64,000 nucleotides of DNA from Ruegeria sp. A3M17. GTDB lineage: Bacteria > Pseudomonadota > Alphaproteobacteria > Rhodobacterales > Rhodobacteraceae. Location of the stretch: the NCBI RefSeq assembly GCF_003318255.1, contig NZ_QOCF01000018.1, positions 1-64,000 of the forward strand, read 5' to 3'. The position numbers and the translations under genes were made by a program. Under the pieces are notes generated by a model that did not search any database, was not told where the DNA came from, and saw only the letters and a list, made by a program, of their open reading frames with translations. Shown here one piece after another: positions 1-9,690 of the stretch (the stretch's first letter is position 1; each line of letters begins with the position of its first letter).

Positions 1-1
1 C

Positions 2-514
2 GACAACGGCGGCGGCGGCAACGGCGGCGGCGGAGATAGTGGCGGCGGCGGCGGAGGAGACGGCGGCGGCAACGGCGGCGGTAATGGCGGCGGCAGCGGC
101 GGCGGTAATGGCGGCGGCAATGGCGGTGGCAACGGCGGCGGCAATGGCCCCGGCAATGGCAACGGCAACGCCGGCAACCCGGGTAACGGCGGTGGCAACA
201 ACGGCGGATCCGGACCCGGAACTGGAAACGGTGGTGGCAATAATGGTCAGGGCGGCGGCTCTGGCAACGGCGGCGGCGGCTCTGGCAACGGTGGCAGCAA
301 CGGCGGTGGCCACGGCGGCGGCAACGGAAATGGTGGCAGCAACGGCGGGCCCGGAAACGGGAACGGCAACGCTGGTAACTCCGGTAACGGCGGCGGAAAC
401 AACGGCGGTTCTGGCCCCGGAACCGGCAACGGCGGCAGCAATAACGGCCAAGGTCACGGCGGTGGTGGCTCTGGCAACGGCGGCAGCAATGGCGGCGGTA
501 AGGAAGAGCGCTAA
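2..514 (+). CDS. Gly/Asn-rich low-complexity repeat protein, C-terminal part (5' end outside window)
   Basis: An open frame enters from the left edge and stops with TAA at 512-514, giving at least 170 residues that are almost only Gly, Asn and Ser with a few Pro, Ala, Thr, Asp, Gln and His, ending KEER. A 67-residue (201-nt) unit starting GPGNGNGNAGN occurs at nt 146 and again at nt 347, the second copy cut short by the C-terminus. The frame is chosen because its Gly/Asn codons are normal for this genome and the intrinsic terminator lies about 30 nt after the stop. Such tails occur on secreted or surface proteins and on some RNA-binding proteins. No folded domain is visible here, so function cannot be assigned. 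Confidence 0.7.
   Translation, partial: DNGGGGNGGGGDSGGGGGGDGGGNGGGNGGGSGGGNGGGNGGGNGGGNGPGNGNGNAGNPGNGGGNNGGSGPGTGNGGGNNGQGGGSGNGGGGSGNGGSNGGGHGGGNGNGGSNGGPGNGNGNAGNSGNGGGNNGGSGPGTGNGGSNNGQGHGGGGSGNGGSNGGGKEER
146..511 (+). repeat. Imperfect tandem repeat, 201-nt period, inside the Gly-rich gene
   Basis: A first unit at 146-346 and a partial second unit at 347-511 share the order GPGNGNGNAGN, then NGGGNNGGSGPGTGNGG, then NNGQG. The copies differ mostly at third codon positions and by a few substitutions (for example NPG against NSG), so the repeat is maintained at protein level. Shorter GGN/GGS triplet repeats fill the rest. Confidence 0.8.
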
Positions 515-542
515 AAACGGGCGTTATGGCGCCAGCCAAAGG

Positions 543-575
543 AAAAAGGCCACCCAACCGGGTGGCCTTTGTTTT
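543..575. terminator. Bidirectional intrinsic terminator
   Basis: A perfect 11-bp stem, AAAGGCCACCC (545-555) with GGGTGGCCTTT (560-570) around loop AACC, is followed by a T-rich stretch on the plus strand and by TTTTTCC on the minus strand. It sits between the converging Gly-rich gene (stop 514) and tyrS (stop 594), so it can end both. Confidence 0.9.
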
Positions 576-593
576 GTCTGAACTATTGAGTGG

Positions 594-1847
594 CTAGCCT
601 AGTTGAACCAGCGCATGGCGCTTCTTACCTGCGCTCAGCTTGATTGGGGAAGACAGCGCCCCTGCGTCGATCATTAGCCCGGCATCGGTCAAAGGCGCGT
701 CGTCCAGCTTGGCACCGTTTTCCGCGATCAGGCGCTTGGCCTCTTTGCCTGACTTTGCCAGACCCGATTTTACGATAACCTGCACGATGGACATGCCGTC
801 GCCCAGCTCATCCGCGCTGAGGGTCAGGGTCGGAAGATCATCCCCAACACCGCCTTTTTCGAACACTTCACGGGCCGTGGCCTCGGCGTTGGCCGCAGCC
901 TCAGCACCGTGCAGCAGGGCGGTAACCTCGTTGGCGAGGCGGATTTTGGCCTCGTTGATCTCAGAGCCTTGCAGCGCGCCCAGCCGGTCACACTCATCCA
1001 CCGGCATTTCGGTGTAGAGCTTCAGGAAACGGCCAACATCCGCATCTGTCGTATTCCGCCAGAACTGCCAGAATTCGTAAGGCGAGCGCATCTCGGCGTT
1101 CAGCCAAACGGCACCGTCCTGAGATTTCCCCATCTTCTTGCCATCACTGGTGGTCAGAAGCGGCGAAGTCAGGCCGTAGATCTCGTGATCCAGCACGCGA
1201 CGCGTCAGGTCGATACCGTTGACAATATTGCCCCATTGGTCAGAACCGCCCATCTGCAGAACGCAGCCATAACGGCGGTTCAGCTCGAGGAAGTCATAGG
1301 CCTGCAGGATCATGTAGTTGAATTCGAGGAAAGACAGCGATTGCTCACGATCCAGACGCGATTTCACCGATTCAAACGCCAGCATCCGGTTGACCGAGAA
1401 ATGCCGCCCGATGTCGCGCAAGAAATCCAGGTAGTTCAGGCCATCCAGCCATTCGGCATTGTTCAGCATCAAAGCCTTGTTTTCGGCATCGCTGTCATAG
1501 TCGATATAGGCCGAGAACACCTTTTTGATGCCCGCAATGTTCTCGTCGATCTGTTCGGGGCCTAGCAGGGGGCGTTCATCCGCGCGGAACGACGGGTCGC
1601 CCACCTTGGTGGTGCCGCCGCCCATCAGGGTGATCGGTTGGTGACCGGTTTTCTGGAACCAGCGCAGCATCATGATCTGGATCAGGCTGCCCACATGCAA
1701 CGACTTGGCCGTCGCATCAAAGCCGATATAGGCTGGTTTGCACCCACTGATCAGCGCCTCGTCAAGGCCCTGATAATCGGTGCAGTCGGCGAGAAAGCCG
1801 CGCTCGATCATCGTGGCGATGAAATCCGATTTGGGGTGGTAGGTCAT
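594..1847 (-). CDS. tyrS: Tyrosyl-tRNA synthetase
   Basis: Class I aminoacyl-tRNA synthetase of 417 aa that charges tRNA-Tyr in the cytoplasm. The HIGH motif appears as HVGSL after FDATAKSL near residue 55, the KMSKS loop as KKMGKS near residue 235, and the C-terminal ~65 residues form an S4-type RNA-binding domain (SGKEAKRLI). The start at MTYHPKSDF has AAAGGG about 6 nt upstream; the open frame runs further up but that part is unlike the family. It lies 91 nt downstream of the MFS gene on the same strand and ends at the bidirectional terminator at 543-575. Confidence 0.97.
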   Translation of the reverse strand: MTYHPKSDFIATMIERGFLADCTDYQGLDEALISGCKPAYIGFDATAKSLHVGSLIQIMMLRWFQKTGHQPITLMGGGTTKVGDPSFRADERPLLGPEQIDENIAGIKKVFSAYIDYDSDAENKALMLNNAEWLDGLNYLDFLRDIGRHFSVNRMLAFESVKSRLDREQSLSFLEFNYMILQAYDFLELNRRYGCVLQMGGSDQWGNIVNGIDLTRRVLDHEIYGLTSPLLTTSDGKKMGKSQDGAVWLNAEMRSPYEFWQFWRNTTDADVGRFLKLYTEMPVDECDRLGALQGSEINEAKIRLANEVTALLHGAEAAANAEATAREVFEKGGVGDDLPTLTLSADELGDGMSIVQVIVKSGLAKSGKEAKRLIAENGAKLDDAPLTDAGLMIDAGALSSPIKLSAGKKRHALVQLG

Positions 1848-1938
1848 ATCGTGCCCTTTGGGTTTATGTTGCGGGGCACTGTATAGGCGGCGCGTCAGGC
1901 AAGGAAAAGCCACCATTTCCAAGAAAACGCGGGCTGTG

Positions 1939-3207
1939 TCAGCTTTTGACCGGGGGCAGGCGGAAGGCATAGAGCATTGCGATGGTGTTCAACACCACAA
2001 GGACAACAATCGGTGTGATTGGATCATGCAAATGTGCGACTGCGCCAAGGATCACAGCAAAGACAATTCCAACGAGGCCAGCGCTGACATCCCCCAGCGC
2101 AACCAGGTAGGGACGCTCTTTTTCAACGCTCATCTGAATGAGATACAGGTAGCGCCCATAGGTCACTCCATTCCCGCCCAGTGATAGTAGCAGGATCACC
2201 AGCGCGTAGACCCAGACGTTCTGAGCGTAGCCGAGGAACGTAAAGCCAAGCGCCATCAGGGCCGAGATTGCGGCGATCAGGCACCCCAGCCACATCACAG
2301 GTTTGACCGAGACACGATCGCTGAGCCATCCCCACAAAAGCGAGCCGATCACCATCCCAAGGCTGGCCCCTATGACAAAATAGCTGAGCGAATGCTTGGT
2401 CCCCATATGCAGCGTCGCAGCATGGATCGTGTAGAAGGGCATCGCCAGCTCGACCGACACAAAGATCAGTCGGGCCGAAAGAAACTTGCGATACCACGGA
2501 TAAGCCATGCCGGTTTTGAATCCGGTCGCCAACTCGGCCAGGGGTTTGGGTTTTTTCTTCGGCTCTGGCAAAGGGACGCGCTGTTCATCCTCAAGCAGTC
2601 GCACCCCTGCAAAGGCAACACCTGCGGCGAACATAGCGATCACGCCGCACCACAGGACGACGATGTGGCGCTGCATCGGTTGGTCCCCGGACAGCAGGTC
2701 GCGCGTGATCAGAACGACGATGATGGCCAAAATGCCCGAGATAGTGGCCTGCGCAAACACCATCCGGTTCCGTTTCGCTTCGGGGACAGAGATGCCGTAG
2801 ATCTGGCTGGTTCCAAGGCTGGTGATCCCCTGGCACAATCCCAGGACCATCGCAGTGGTCAGGAACAGCAGCACGATCATCACGCTGGGCAGTTTTGTTG
2901 AAAACAGGGCCAGTGCCGCCAGTACCGCGGCTGTCAACAGGTTAGGCGCATAGACGGCCAGCTTGGCGCGGGTTGCCCGGTTAACGAAGGGTGCAACAAA
3001 GATCTCGGCAACCAGGCGCGATCCGGTGACAAAGGGCAAAAGCATTCCTGCAAAAAAAATTGGCGCGCCCAAAGCCAGATACAGGAACGGAAGCACCAGA
3101 TTTGGGTTGATCAACTGCCCTCCGATCGTGGCCAGAGCGCCGGACCAGAAGATCAGAAAATAGTTCCGGCCTTCGGATGGTTGTTTCTGCGAGTAGGTGT
3201 CTGCCAT
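1939..3207 (-). CDS. MFS-family transporter
   Basis: Inner-membrane protein of 422 aa with about twelve hydrophobic segments in two halves separated by a basic, proline-rich loop ([14 protein letters not shown]) near residue 215, the usual major facilitator layout. A motif-A-like segment ([12 protein letters not shown]) appears in the second half. Substrate is not evident. The ATG start follows TAGGTA. It is divergent from anmK, with a 161-nt shared upstream region, and lies upstream of tyrS on the same strand. Confidence 0.8.
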   Translation of the reverse strand: MADTYSQKQPSEGRNYFLIFWSGALATIGGQLINPNLVLPFLYLALGAPIFFAGMLLPFVTGSRLVAEIFVAPFVNRATRAKLAVYAPNLLTAAVLAALALFSTKLPSVMIVLLFLTTAMVLGLCQGITSLGTSQIYGISVPEAKRNRMVFAQATISGILAIIVVLITRDLLSGDQPMQRHIVVLWCGVIAMFAAGVAFAGVRLLEDEQRVPLPEPKKKPKPLAELATGFKTGMAYPWYRKFLSARLIFVSVELAMPFYTIHAATLHMGTKHSLSYFVIGASLGMVIGSLLWGWLSDRVSVKPVMWLGCLIAAISALMALGFTFLGYAQNVWVYALVILLLSLGGNGVTYGRYLYLIQMSVEKERPYLVALGDVSAGLVGIVFAVILGAVAHLHDPITPIVVLVVLNTIAMLYAFRLPPVKS

Positions 3208-3368
3208 ATGTACCTAAAACTGATTTGTGTTCCTTATACCAAATTGTCGGGAAAAAGCGCGACCCTTGTGTGATCTGGCTTGCCTTGGGATTAGCTGAAC
3301 GGGCAGGTTAAACGGGCTGTGCCGATCAACCATGACGGTACAAACAGAATTCGGCAGGAGAGATCAGC

Positions 3369-4490
3369 GTGGGGCTGGCCATCAAACGAACAGGTGCGAT
3401 CAGGGTTTTGGGCGCGATGTCCGGCACCTCGATGGATGGGGTGGATGCTGCGGTCGTCGAAACGGACGGGCACCGGATTCTCGGCTTTGGTCCAAGTGGG
3501 TATCGTGCCTACTCCGACGACGAGCGCGCTGTTCTGCGCGCCGCTCTTGGGCAATGGCACGGACCTGACGTGGATGCCGCGGCCGAGCTTGTCACCTTGG
3601 CCCATGCCGAGGCGCTGTCTGAATTCGATGAGGTCGACCTGATCGGTGTGCACGGCCAAACTCTTGCGCATGAACCGAGCGGGCGCGGGACGTTGCAGGT
3701 GGGCGATGGTAAAGGGCTGGCTCAGGCGTTGGGTGTGCCGGTTGTCTGGGATTTCCGCAGCGATGATGTGGCGATGGGAGGCGAAGGCGCTCCGCTGGCG
3801 CCCTTCTTTCACTTTGCTTGCGCCAAGTGGATCGAAGCAACCCAACCGCTGTGCTTTCTGAACCTTGGCGGTGTCGGGAACCTGACCTATGTGGACCCCA
3901 GTTACAATGGCCCTGAAGCCCCGGGCGCGTTGCTGGCGTTTGACACTGGTCCCGCGAATGCACCGGTTGACGATCTGATGCAGGCGCGTCTGGGCCTGCC
4001 GATGGACCGCGACGGGGCTGTTGCGCGCGGAGGCACTGTCGAGACAGGCGCGCTCGAGCTGTTTCTGTCCGAACCTTATTTCACACGTATGCCGCCGAAA
4101 TCACTGGATCGGAACGATTTTTCCGAGATGATCAAACTGGTGCAGGAGCTTAGCGATGCGGACGCGGTTGCCACGCTTACTGGCATGTGTGCAGCAGGCG
4201 TGGTGCAGGGGATGGAACACTGCCCCAAGCCGCCCTCGCGTCTGTTGGTCACCGGCGGCGGTAGACACAACCCGGTATTGATGGAGATGCTGCGCGTTGC
4301 ATTGGACTGCCCGGTCGAACCGGTCGAGGCCGTGGGTCTGGACGGAGATATGCTTGAGGCGCAGGCCTTCGCCTATCTGGCGGCACGCGTCGCTCGCAGG
4401 CTGCCGACCTCGTGTCCGGGAACAACGGGTGTGAAGGCGCTGGTTGGTGGTGGGGTTGTGAGTTCGGTTGCGAATGGGGCTGAGGGCTAA
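3369..4490 (+). CDS. anmK: Anhydro-N-acetylmuramic acid kinase
   Basis: Phosphorylates 1,6-anhydro-MurNAc to MurNAc-6-phosphate in cytoplasmic recycling of peptidoglycan. The 373-aa length fits the family. The N-terminal phosphate-binding signature [13 protein letters not shown] is at residues 15-27, followed by GVHGQT, an FDTGPAN motif and VTGGGRHN near the C-terminus, as in the sugar-kinase fold. The GTG start at 3369 is supported by AGGAGA about 7 nt upstream; the internal ATG at 3417 lies inside the signature and is too late. It is divergent from the MFS gene. Confidence 0.95.
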   Translation: MGLAIKRTGAIRVLGAMSGTSMDGVDAAVVETDGHRILGFGPSGYRAYSDDERAVLRAALGQWHGPDVDAAAELVTLAHAEALSEFDEVDLIGVHGQTLAHEPSGRGTLQVGDGKGLAQALGVPVVWDFRSDDVAMGGEGAPLAPFFHFACAKWIEATQPLCFLNLGGVGNLTYVDPSYNGPEAPGALLAFDTGPANAPVDDLMQARLGLPMDRDGAVARGGTVETGALELFLSEPYFTRMPPKSLDRNDFSEMIKLVQELSDADAVATLTGMCAAGVVQGMEHCPKPPSRLLVTGGGRHNPVLMEMLRVALDCPVEPVEAVGLDGDMLEAQAFAYLAARVARRLPTSCPGTTGVKALVGGGVVSSVANGAEG

Positions 4491-4665
4491 CAGTGTTTCG
4501 CCTAAAGGCCGCTTTGCGGACGAAGCTGCCGGTGCCAATAAGAGGTCTAACCGTTCCAAAGGCGTCAATTTGCACTCTTCTTGAAACCCAGTATCGCGAA
4601 GCAGATTTGTAGATATTCAGAATACCTCGGACAATTCGACGGAAACTCCCTGACGATGTCCAAAT

Positions 4666-5472
4666 TCACCCTTCAGCCTCCGATGACATTCGCCAGAACC
4701 TTCTGTTCCTCCAACCGCCGAGGTCGCCATCGTTTTTCGATTTCCAGTCGTATACGAACTGATCGCCCACATTCAGGTCCTGTGTCGCGATCATTGTTGG
4801 TTCGAACTTGTTTTCCCGGGCAATACGTTCGACGAAGGCAGCCGACGGACGGCTACCCATTCCATGCATGGCCTCTTCGATGACGTCCTTTTCCTCCGGT
4901 ACCAGCTCAATTCGCATAGGGTCATCACTGTCACAAACCACGGTTTCTAGTACGACTTCGCGCGTCATTGAAAAACACTGTGCCAGATGCTCCTCGACCT
5001 GTGGGATGTGGTACAACAGGCCAAAATGAATGATCATGTCAAACTTGCCGAAGTTGGTGAAATCCTGCTCTAAATCAAATACTTCGACCTTTAAATTCGG
5101 AACTCTTCGGTGCTTGAGCCGGGCCATCTGTGCCGTTTCATTCCGGCCTTCAAGACACAGTACATCGGCTCCAAGGTCTGCGAAGAACGCGCCAATGTCG
5201 CTCAGTCCGCTGCCAAGTTCCAATACGCGTTTTCCATCAAACCAGTCTTGGCCATACAATTCTAGAATTTTGTTAATCCTTTTGACCCGCCAGTGCGCAT
5301 AGCTGATGGCGTACACCGCATGGCGGTTTGTCGCCATGGCCATTGTCACATGACGCTCTATCGGAGACATATGCGCCGTGTTAACGATGAGTTCGAAACG
5401 TTCGAACCGATCAGAAAACCGATACATTTGTTGAAAGCGTAGCCACCCGGCACGCACTTTGGATAAAATCAT
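4666..5472 (-). CDS. SAM-dependent class I methyltransferase, substrate unknown
   Basis: A 268-aa soluble protein with motif I VLELGSGLSDIGAFF in the first half, an acidic end to strand 2 (LCLEGR), and FDMIIHFGLLYH at the motif IV position. About 80 residues precede the Rossmann core. The ATG at 5472 has TTGAGG 6 nt upstream; a GTG at 5502 is possible but has no ribosome site. The gene is visibly AT-richer than its neighbours and stands alone, converging with anmK and followed upstream by a non-coding stretch, which suggests acquisition or relaxed selection. A role in surface glycan or small-molecule methylation is possible but unproven. Confidence 0.75.
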   Translation of the reverse strand: MILSKVRAGWLRFQQMYRFSDRFERFELIVNTAHMSPIERHVTMAMATNRHAVYAISYAHWRVKRINKILELYGQDWFDGKRVLELGSGLSDIGAFFADLGADVLCLEGRNETAQMARLKHRRVPNLKVEVFDLEQDFTNFGKFDMIIHFGLLYHIPQVEEHLAQCFSMTREVVLETVVCDSDDPMRIELVPEEKDVIEEAMHGMGSRPSAAFVERIARENKFEPTMIATQDLNVGDQFVYDWKSKNDGDLGGWRNRRFWRMSSEAEG

Positions 5473-5800
5473 GTTGGTCCTCAAATTTCGATCAGCGTTC
5501 ACAAGCCGCTGTAATTGCTAAAACAATTCGTTCTATCCCCCAAAACCACTAGCACTTTGCCTTTGCCTAGGCTCCTTATTGATAGTGGGTAAGCTGTGTC
5601 ATTCCTGTCAAGTTTTTGGCTGGTTATGCCTTTTGGTTGATCGAAATCCGCGAGAAAGCCTGAACAGTGGTGCCAAAGGTCCGGACAATGGGCCCACATT
5701 GTAAAGACTGTTCTTGGAACGTTACAGTGAGAACCCTGAAACTTTGATGCGCGCAGCAGAATCGGTCAAAGTGTCCTCAAAGCAGCCGATCTACGAATAC
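5473..5800. other. 328-nt intergenic stretch without a convincing gene
   Basis: Between the methyltransferase start and the desaturase stop there is AT-richer sequence. Short frames on both strands (a 66-residue minus frame at 5499-5699; a plus frame from 5714 running antisense into the desaturase) lack ribosome sites and family resemblance. No strong hairpin or repeat was seen. It should contain the promoter of the methyltransferase gene and the 3' end of the desaturase transcript. Confidence 0.6.
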
Positions 5801-6703
5801 TTAGCTGATTGGTCTTCGCTTCACGCTGCGCACATAGTCACTTGTAAACTGCGAGTATCCGTCCGAAGTCGATTTCAGATGCGCCCGCGTCCAGTGATGC
5901 AGGGCCGGAAGCTGGTGGAACGGGACATTCGGAAAGGCGTGATGCTCAGCGTGGTAGGGCATGTTCCAGGCCAAAAAACGCACGATCCGGTTGGTGAACG
6001 TCGTGCGTGAGTTCTCGAGCATGTTGGCGATTCGCGGACACAGGCCGTGTTCCGCCAGTAGATAGAGGCGCAGGAATGGCTGCCCCAGCAGAACGGGTAA
6101 AATCCAAAGCCAGAAGAGCAGCGGCGACAAGAGCAGGCTTAGGGCTGCGACCGCGTAGAGTACTAACAACAGACGTGCCTCAGCCCGCATGGCGGTGTGT
6201 TGGCGCGCAGGTAGGTACGGGGCGTCGATGCGACCAAAGGCGTTTTGGAACAGGACAAGTGCCATGCCTTTCCAATAGGGCCGGCCGGACAGGTAGATCA
6301 GCAGGCTCAGCCGGTCCTGCGGTCGTGGCTTACCGCCAAGCTCGGGGTCTTTCTCCGGGTGGTTCGTCCATTTGTGGTGCGCAAGGTGAAAATACCGAAA
6401 CCACGTGAAGGGCAGGGCGATCGGGACTGAAACAAGATGTCCGACCGCGTCGTTCAGCCAGCCGGTCTTGAACGGGGTCTTATGGGTGCATTCATGGCTG
6501 AGCGTGAACAGAAACACCAACAAGACACCCTGTGGGAGGATCAGGAGCGGCCAGACAGGGACCTGCCACGCGATACCCGCGCTGGTGAGGGACAGTAACA
6601 CCAGATAGCCCAAAAGATGCCGCAGACCTGCTGCATCCGAGCGCCGTTGTAGCTGATCTTTGGCCTCGGGTGGCAGCGACGCTATGAGGGCGCGGTGATC
6701 CAT
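5801..6703 (-). CDS. Membrane fatty acid desaturase-family protein
   Basis: A 300-aa integral membrane di-iron oxygenase-type protein. Three histidine boxes are present: HECTH (about residue 70), HLAHHKWTNH (about 105) and HAEHH (about 255). Hydrophobic segments near residues 30-68 and 175-205 provide the membrane anchors. The family introduces double bonds or hydroxyl groups into acyl chains or similar lipids; the substrate is not evident. The ATG starts 3 nt after the stop of the cupin gene, so the two are probably translated from one transcript. Confidence 0.85.
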   Translation of the reverse strand: MDHRALIASLPPEAKDQLQRRSDAAGLRHLLGYLVLLSLTSAGIAWQVPVWPLLILPQGVLLVFLFTLSHECTHKTPFKTGWLNDAVGHLVSVPIALPFTWFRYFHLAHHKWTNHPEKDPELGGKPRPQDRLSLLIYLSGRPYWKGMALVLFQNAFGRIDAPYLPARQHTAMRAEARLLLVLYAVAALSLLLSPLLFWLWILPVLLGQPFLRLYLLAEHGLCPRIANMLENSRTTFTNRIVRFLAWNMPYHAEHHAFPNVPFHQLPALHHWTRAHLKSTSDGYSQFTSDYVRSVKRRPIS

Positions 6704-6706
6704 GCA

Positions 6707-7126
6707 TCATCCGCGCGCTATGTCGAACCCTGGCGCGGCCAGTTCGAACCCGTCAAACTGGAACCCGGGTGAAACGGTGCAACTGACCAACGTATAGTCT
6801 CCGGTGGTGCACGCCGCCTGCCAATGGTTTTCGGGCACGATTAATTGCGGTGCGCCCTTTGAAAGGTCGGGACCCAGGATCTGATCGGTGGCTGGACCGT
6901 CATCCGTAGCGCTCAGCGACAGGATCAGCGGAGCGCCAGCGTGGTAGAGCCAGATTTCGGTCGCGTCCACGCGGTGCCAGTGGCTGCTTTCGCCTGCGGC
7001 CAACAGGAAATAGATGCAGGTGCCGGTGGCGCGGCCCGGGCTATCCGCGCGCCAGGTTTCGCGAAACCAGCCACCCTCGGGGTGTTGTTCCAGTTTCAGG
7101 TGGTCGATGATCTCTTGTGCGGTCAT
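6707..7126 (-). CDS. DUF985-type cupin protein
   Basis: A 139-aa single-domain cupin. It shows the DUF985 hallmarks: HPEGGWFRETWR at residues 15-26, SSHWHRVDATEIWLYHAG forming the first cupin motif with metal-ligand-type His residues, and WQAACTTGDYTLVSCTVSPGF near the C-terminus. The family's reaction is not established. RBS AAGAGG precedes the ATG. It is the upstream partner of the desaturase and divergent from selO across 85 nt. Confidence 0.85.
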   Translation of the reverse strand: MTAQEIIDHLKLEQHPEGGWFRETWRADSPGRATGTCIYFLLAAGESSHWHRVDATEIWLYHAGAPLILSLSATDDGPATDQILGPDLSKGAPQLIVPENHWQAACTTGDYTLVSCTVSPGFQFDGFELAAPGFDIARG

Positions 7127-7211
7127 GGGGCCTCTTGTCTTTTGCGATGATTATGCACGGGAAGGTGCGATCCGCTATGGTATTCGTGTGCGCAAGGAAT
7201 ATGTTTGCCGC

Positions 7212-8630
7212 ATGACCCTGACGATCCCGTTTGACAACAGCTACGCCCGCCTTCCCAACAGCTTTTATGCGCGGCAGGCACCTATTGCTGTGCGTGCCCC
7301 ACGCCTGATCGCATACAACTCGGAATTGGCGAAGGTATTGAAGATCACACCGGGGGAGGTAGAGGAGATGGCCGAAGCCTTCGCTGGCAACACGCTGCCC
7401 GAAGGCGCAGAGCCGATTGCGCAGCTTTATTCGGGACATCAGTTCGGCAACTATAATCCGCAGCTTGGCGACGGTCGCGCTGTCCTGCTGGGCGAAACGA
7501 TCGGGACAGATGGTCTCCGCCGGGATATCCAGCTCAAAGGATCCGGACCGACCCCATTCAGCCGTCAGGGGGATGGCCGGGCATGGCTGGGGCCGGTGTT
7601 GCGGGAATACGTGGTGTCCGAGGCAATGCATGCGCTGGGCATCCCGACGACCCGCGCGCTGGCGGCAGTTGAGACCGGAGAGATCGTGCTGCGTGAAGGG
7701 CCGATGCCCGGCGCGGTCCTGACCCGCGTGGCGCAAAGCCACCTGCGTGTCGGTACATTTCAGGTTTTTGCAGCGCGCGGACAGCTGGACAGCCTGCGCC
7801 GCCTGACGGAGTACGCAATAGACCGCCACTATCCTGACGCAGATGGTCCGATGGGCCTGCTGCGCGTGGTGGTGGAGGCGCAATCGCAATTGATCGCAGC
7901 ATGGATGAGTGTGGGGTTCATCCACGGGGTGATGAATACTGACAATTGCTCAATCGCGGGTGAGACCATCGACTATGGGCCCTGCGCGTTCATGGACAGC
8001 TATCATCCGAACACAGTCTTTAGTTCGATCGACCGGATGGGGCGCTATGCCTATTCCAACCAGCCCGACATCGCCGTTTGGAACGTAGCGCAACTGGCGA
8101 CGGCACTGATTCAGCAGATGAACGACAAGGACGCCGCCGTCGAAGAGGCGACCGAGATCGTACACGCTATGCCTGCGCAGCTACAGGAGAACTGGTTGAA
8201 GCGGTTCCGCGCCAAGATTGGTTTGGTGACCGAGGAAGAGGGCGATCTTGAACTGATCTCGGACCTGCTGACACGCATGGCGCAGAACCAGGCGGATTTC
8301 ACCAACACCTTCCGTGCGCTGGGCGGAGATACCGCACGTGATCAGTTCACCGATCCCACGGCATACGACACCTGGTCCGAAGGGTGGAACATGCGTTTGG
8401 GGCGTGAGCAGGACTCATCCGCTGTATTGGCTGCCGCAAACCCAGCCTTCATCCCGCGCAATCACCGGGTTGAACAAATGATACAGTCCGCCGTTCAGGG
8501 CGACTACGCGCCGTTCCAAAGGCTGAGCACTGTGCTGGCGCGACCCTATGAGGATCAGCCCAATGCGGATGATCTGAAACGCCCGCCCTCTGAGGGCGAA
8601 GTGGTTCACGCCACGTTCTGTGGCACCTGA
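7212..8630 (+). CDS. selO: Protein adenylyltransferase SelO (YdiU family)
   Basis: Pseudokinase-fold enzyme of 472 aa that transfers AMP to hydroxyl side chains of proteins in redox stress responses. Family features seen: GDGRAVLLGE, the KGSGPTPFSRQGDGRAWLGP stretch that carries nucleotide-binding residues, REYVVSEAMHALGIPTTRAL, and HGVMNTDN with the downstream DYGP metal-binding motif. The C-terminus keeps a cysteine (HATFCGT) at the place used for a redox disulphide or selenocysteine in the family. The start at MTLTIPFDN fits the family; the frame continues upstream over the cupin gene but without resemblance. Confidence 0.93.
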   Translation: MTLTIPFDNSYARLPNSFYARQAPIAVRAPRLIAYNSELAKVLKITPGEVEEMAEAFAGNTLPEGAEPIAQLYSGHQFGNYNPQLGDGRAVLLGETIGTDGLRRDIQLKGSGPTPFSRQGDGRAWLGPVLREYVVSEAMHALGIPTTRALAAVETGEIVLREGPMPGAVLTRVAQSHLRVGTFQVFAARGQLDSLRRLTEYAIDRHYPDADGPMGLLRVVVEAQSQLIAAWMSVGFIHGVMNTDNCSIAGETIDYGPCAFMDSYHPNTVFSSIDRMGRYAYSNQPDIAVWNVAQLATALIQQMNDKDAAVEEATEIVHAMPAQLQENWLKRFRAKIGLVTEEEGDLELISDLLTRMAQNQADFTNTFRALGGDTARDQFTDPTAYDTWSEGWNMRLGREQDSSAVLAAANPAFIPRNHRVEQMIQSAVQGDYAPFQRLSTVLARPYEDQPNADDLKRPPSEGEVVHATFCGT

Positions 8631-8633
8631 CGC

Positions 8634-9605
8634 TCAGGCCTCCTCGCGATAGGGATTGATCTCATCCGGCCAGCGGCGCGCGTATTGCGAGATCATCAGG
8701 TAGACATCCGCCCCGTCGATTGCCCTGCGCGCATCGCGAACCATACGCAGGTTCAGGGTGTCGACCTCTTCAGCGGTAATCGCTCGCAGGGGATTGTAGT
8801 AGACGGTGATCAAAATGGTCCGACCTTGCTTGGTTACGGACATGTCCCGCAGTGCGCCACCGTCCTCTGCGATAGCCGGGCGCAAGGCACGACGCGCAGC
8901 AGCAAGAAGTTCGGGGCTGGCGGTGGCATTTGCCAGCTCACCCAGCCCGCCGCGAAAGTCGCGCAGATATGATCCGATGGCCAGAACGCACAGGAACAGC
9001 ACGATGATCGAGTCGCCGACGGGTGCGATCGCCGAAAGTGCACCATCCCGGAACAGGTAGATTGCCCCAAGGCCAATTGCTGCGGCGGCAGTGAACAGGC
9101 CGTCGAACAGCGCTGCCTTGGATTCCAGCCGCAGGATTGCACTGGCCTTCCCGGTCTTTCGCCAAGTGAAATAGTGAAACGCCCACAGCAATACGCAGGT
9201 CAGCCCAATGGCGGCAAAATAGATGAACATCGGGCCGAAGATCAGCGGTTCAGGCATCATTCCGTTGTAGTAGCTGTAGATGTTCTTAGTCGCGTTCGAG
9301 ATGGCGAACAGCACCAGCCCCAATAAGGACAAAGAGCGGAAGGTGGAAAAGATCGCCTCATCCGCTGCATAGCCAAACGGGCGTCGCTTGTCGGGGCCTG
9401 CATCAATCTTCAAACTGATACGGCGGCCAAGGAATGCCGATCCAAACCCGACCAGCGAATACAGGCCGTCCATCATGATCGCGTTGGAGTTTGACAGGAT
9501 CCCGGCCAGAATACCCGCCCCACCCATGAACAGGTTGCCGCCCATGGCAATGATGAGAGCGCGCCCCTCAAGCTGCTTTCTGCGTTCTGCATTTGGCATC
9601 GACAT
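8634..9605 (-). CDS. Cation diffusion facilitator-family transporter
   Basis: A 323-aa membrane protein, probably exporting divalent metal ions in exchange for protons. The first ~210 residues contain about six hydrophobic segments; acidic residues sit at AIMMDGLYS in TM2 and SKAALFDGLF in TM5, the CDF metal-site positions although the usual His is absent. The last ~90 residues form the cytoplasmic ferredoxin-like domain. Start chosen at MSMPNAERR with AGGA 9 nt upstream. It converges with selO with only 3 nt between stops. The metal cannot be predicted. Confidence 0.8.
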   Translation of the reverse strand: MSMPNAERRKQLEGRALIIAMGGNLFMGGAGILAGILSNSNAIMMDGLYSLVGFGSAFLGRRISLKIDAGPDKRRPFGYAADEAIFSTFRSLSLLGLVLFAISNATKNIYSYYNGMMPEPLIFGPMFIYFAAIGLTCVLLWAFHYFTWRKTGKASAILRLESKAALFDGLFTAAAAIGLGAIYLFRDGALSAIAPVGDSIIVLFLCVLAIGSYLRDFRGGLGELANATASPELLAAARRALRPAIAEDGGALRDMSVTKQGRTILITVYYNPLRAITAEEVDTLNLRMVRDARRAIDGADVYLMISQYARRWPDEINPYREEA

Positions 9606-9690
9606 CTGGTAACGTCCTGATAGGGCATCAAACTCCGCAACAGATACCTGTTCGAAGAGGATAGGCCAACACCTGCGATGACGGGTTGTC

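Noticed and set aside
247..441. Pro-rich minus-strand frame in the same region
   Set aside because: Low-complexity antisense of the Gly-rich codons, no ribosome site.
39..581. Ala-rich frame on the plus strand through the Gly-rich region
   Set aside because: It is the +1 shadow of GGC repeats; it reads through the terminator, and the Gly/Asn frame ends properly before it.
4498..4535. CCGC-TTT-GCGG hairpin after anmK
   Set aside because: Only 4 bp with no T run; too weak to call a terminator.
5499..5699. Minus-strand frame in the non-coding patch
   Set aside because: No ribosome site and no recognisable sequence.
5714..6010. Plus-strand frame running into the desaturase gene
   Set aside because: Antisense to a clear desaturase for most of its length.
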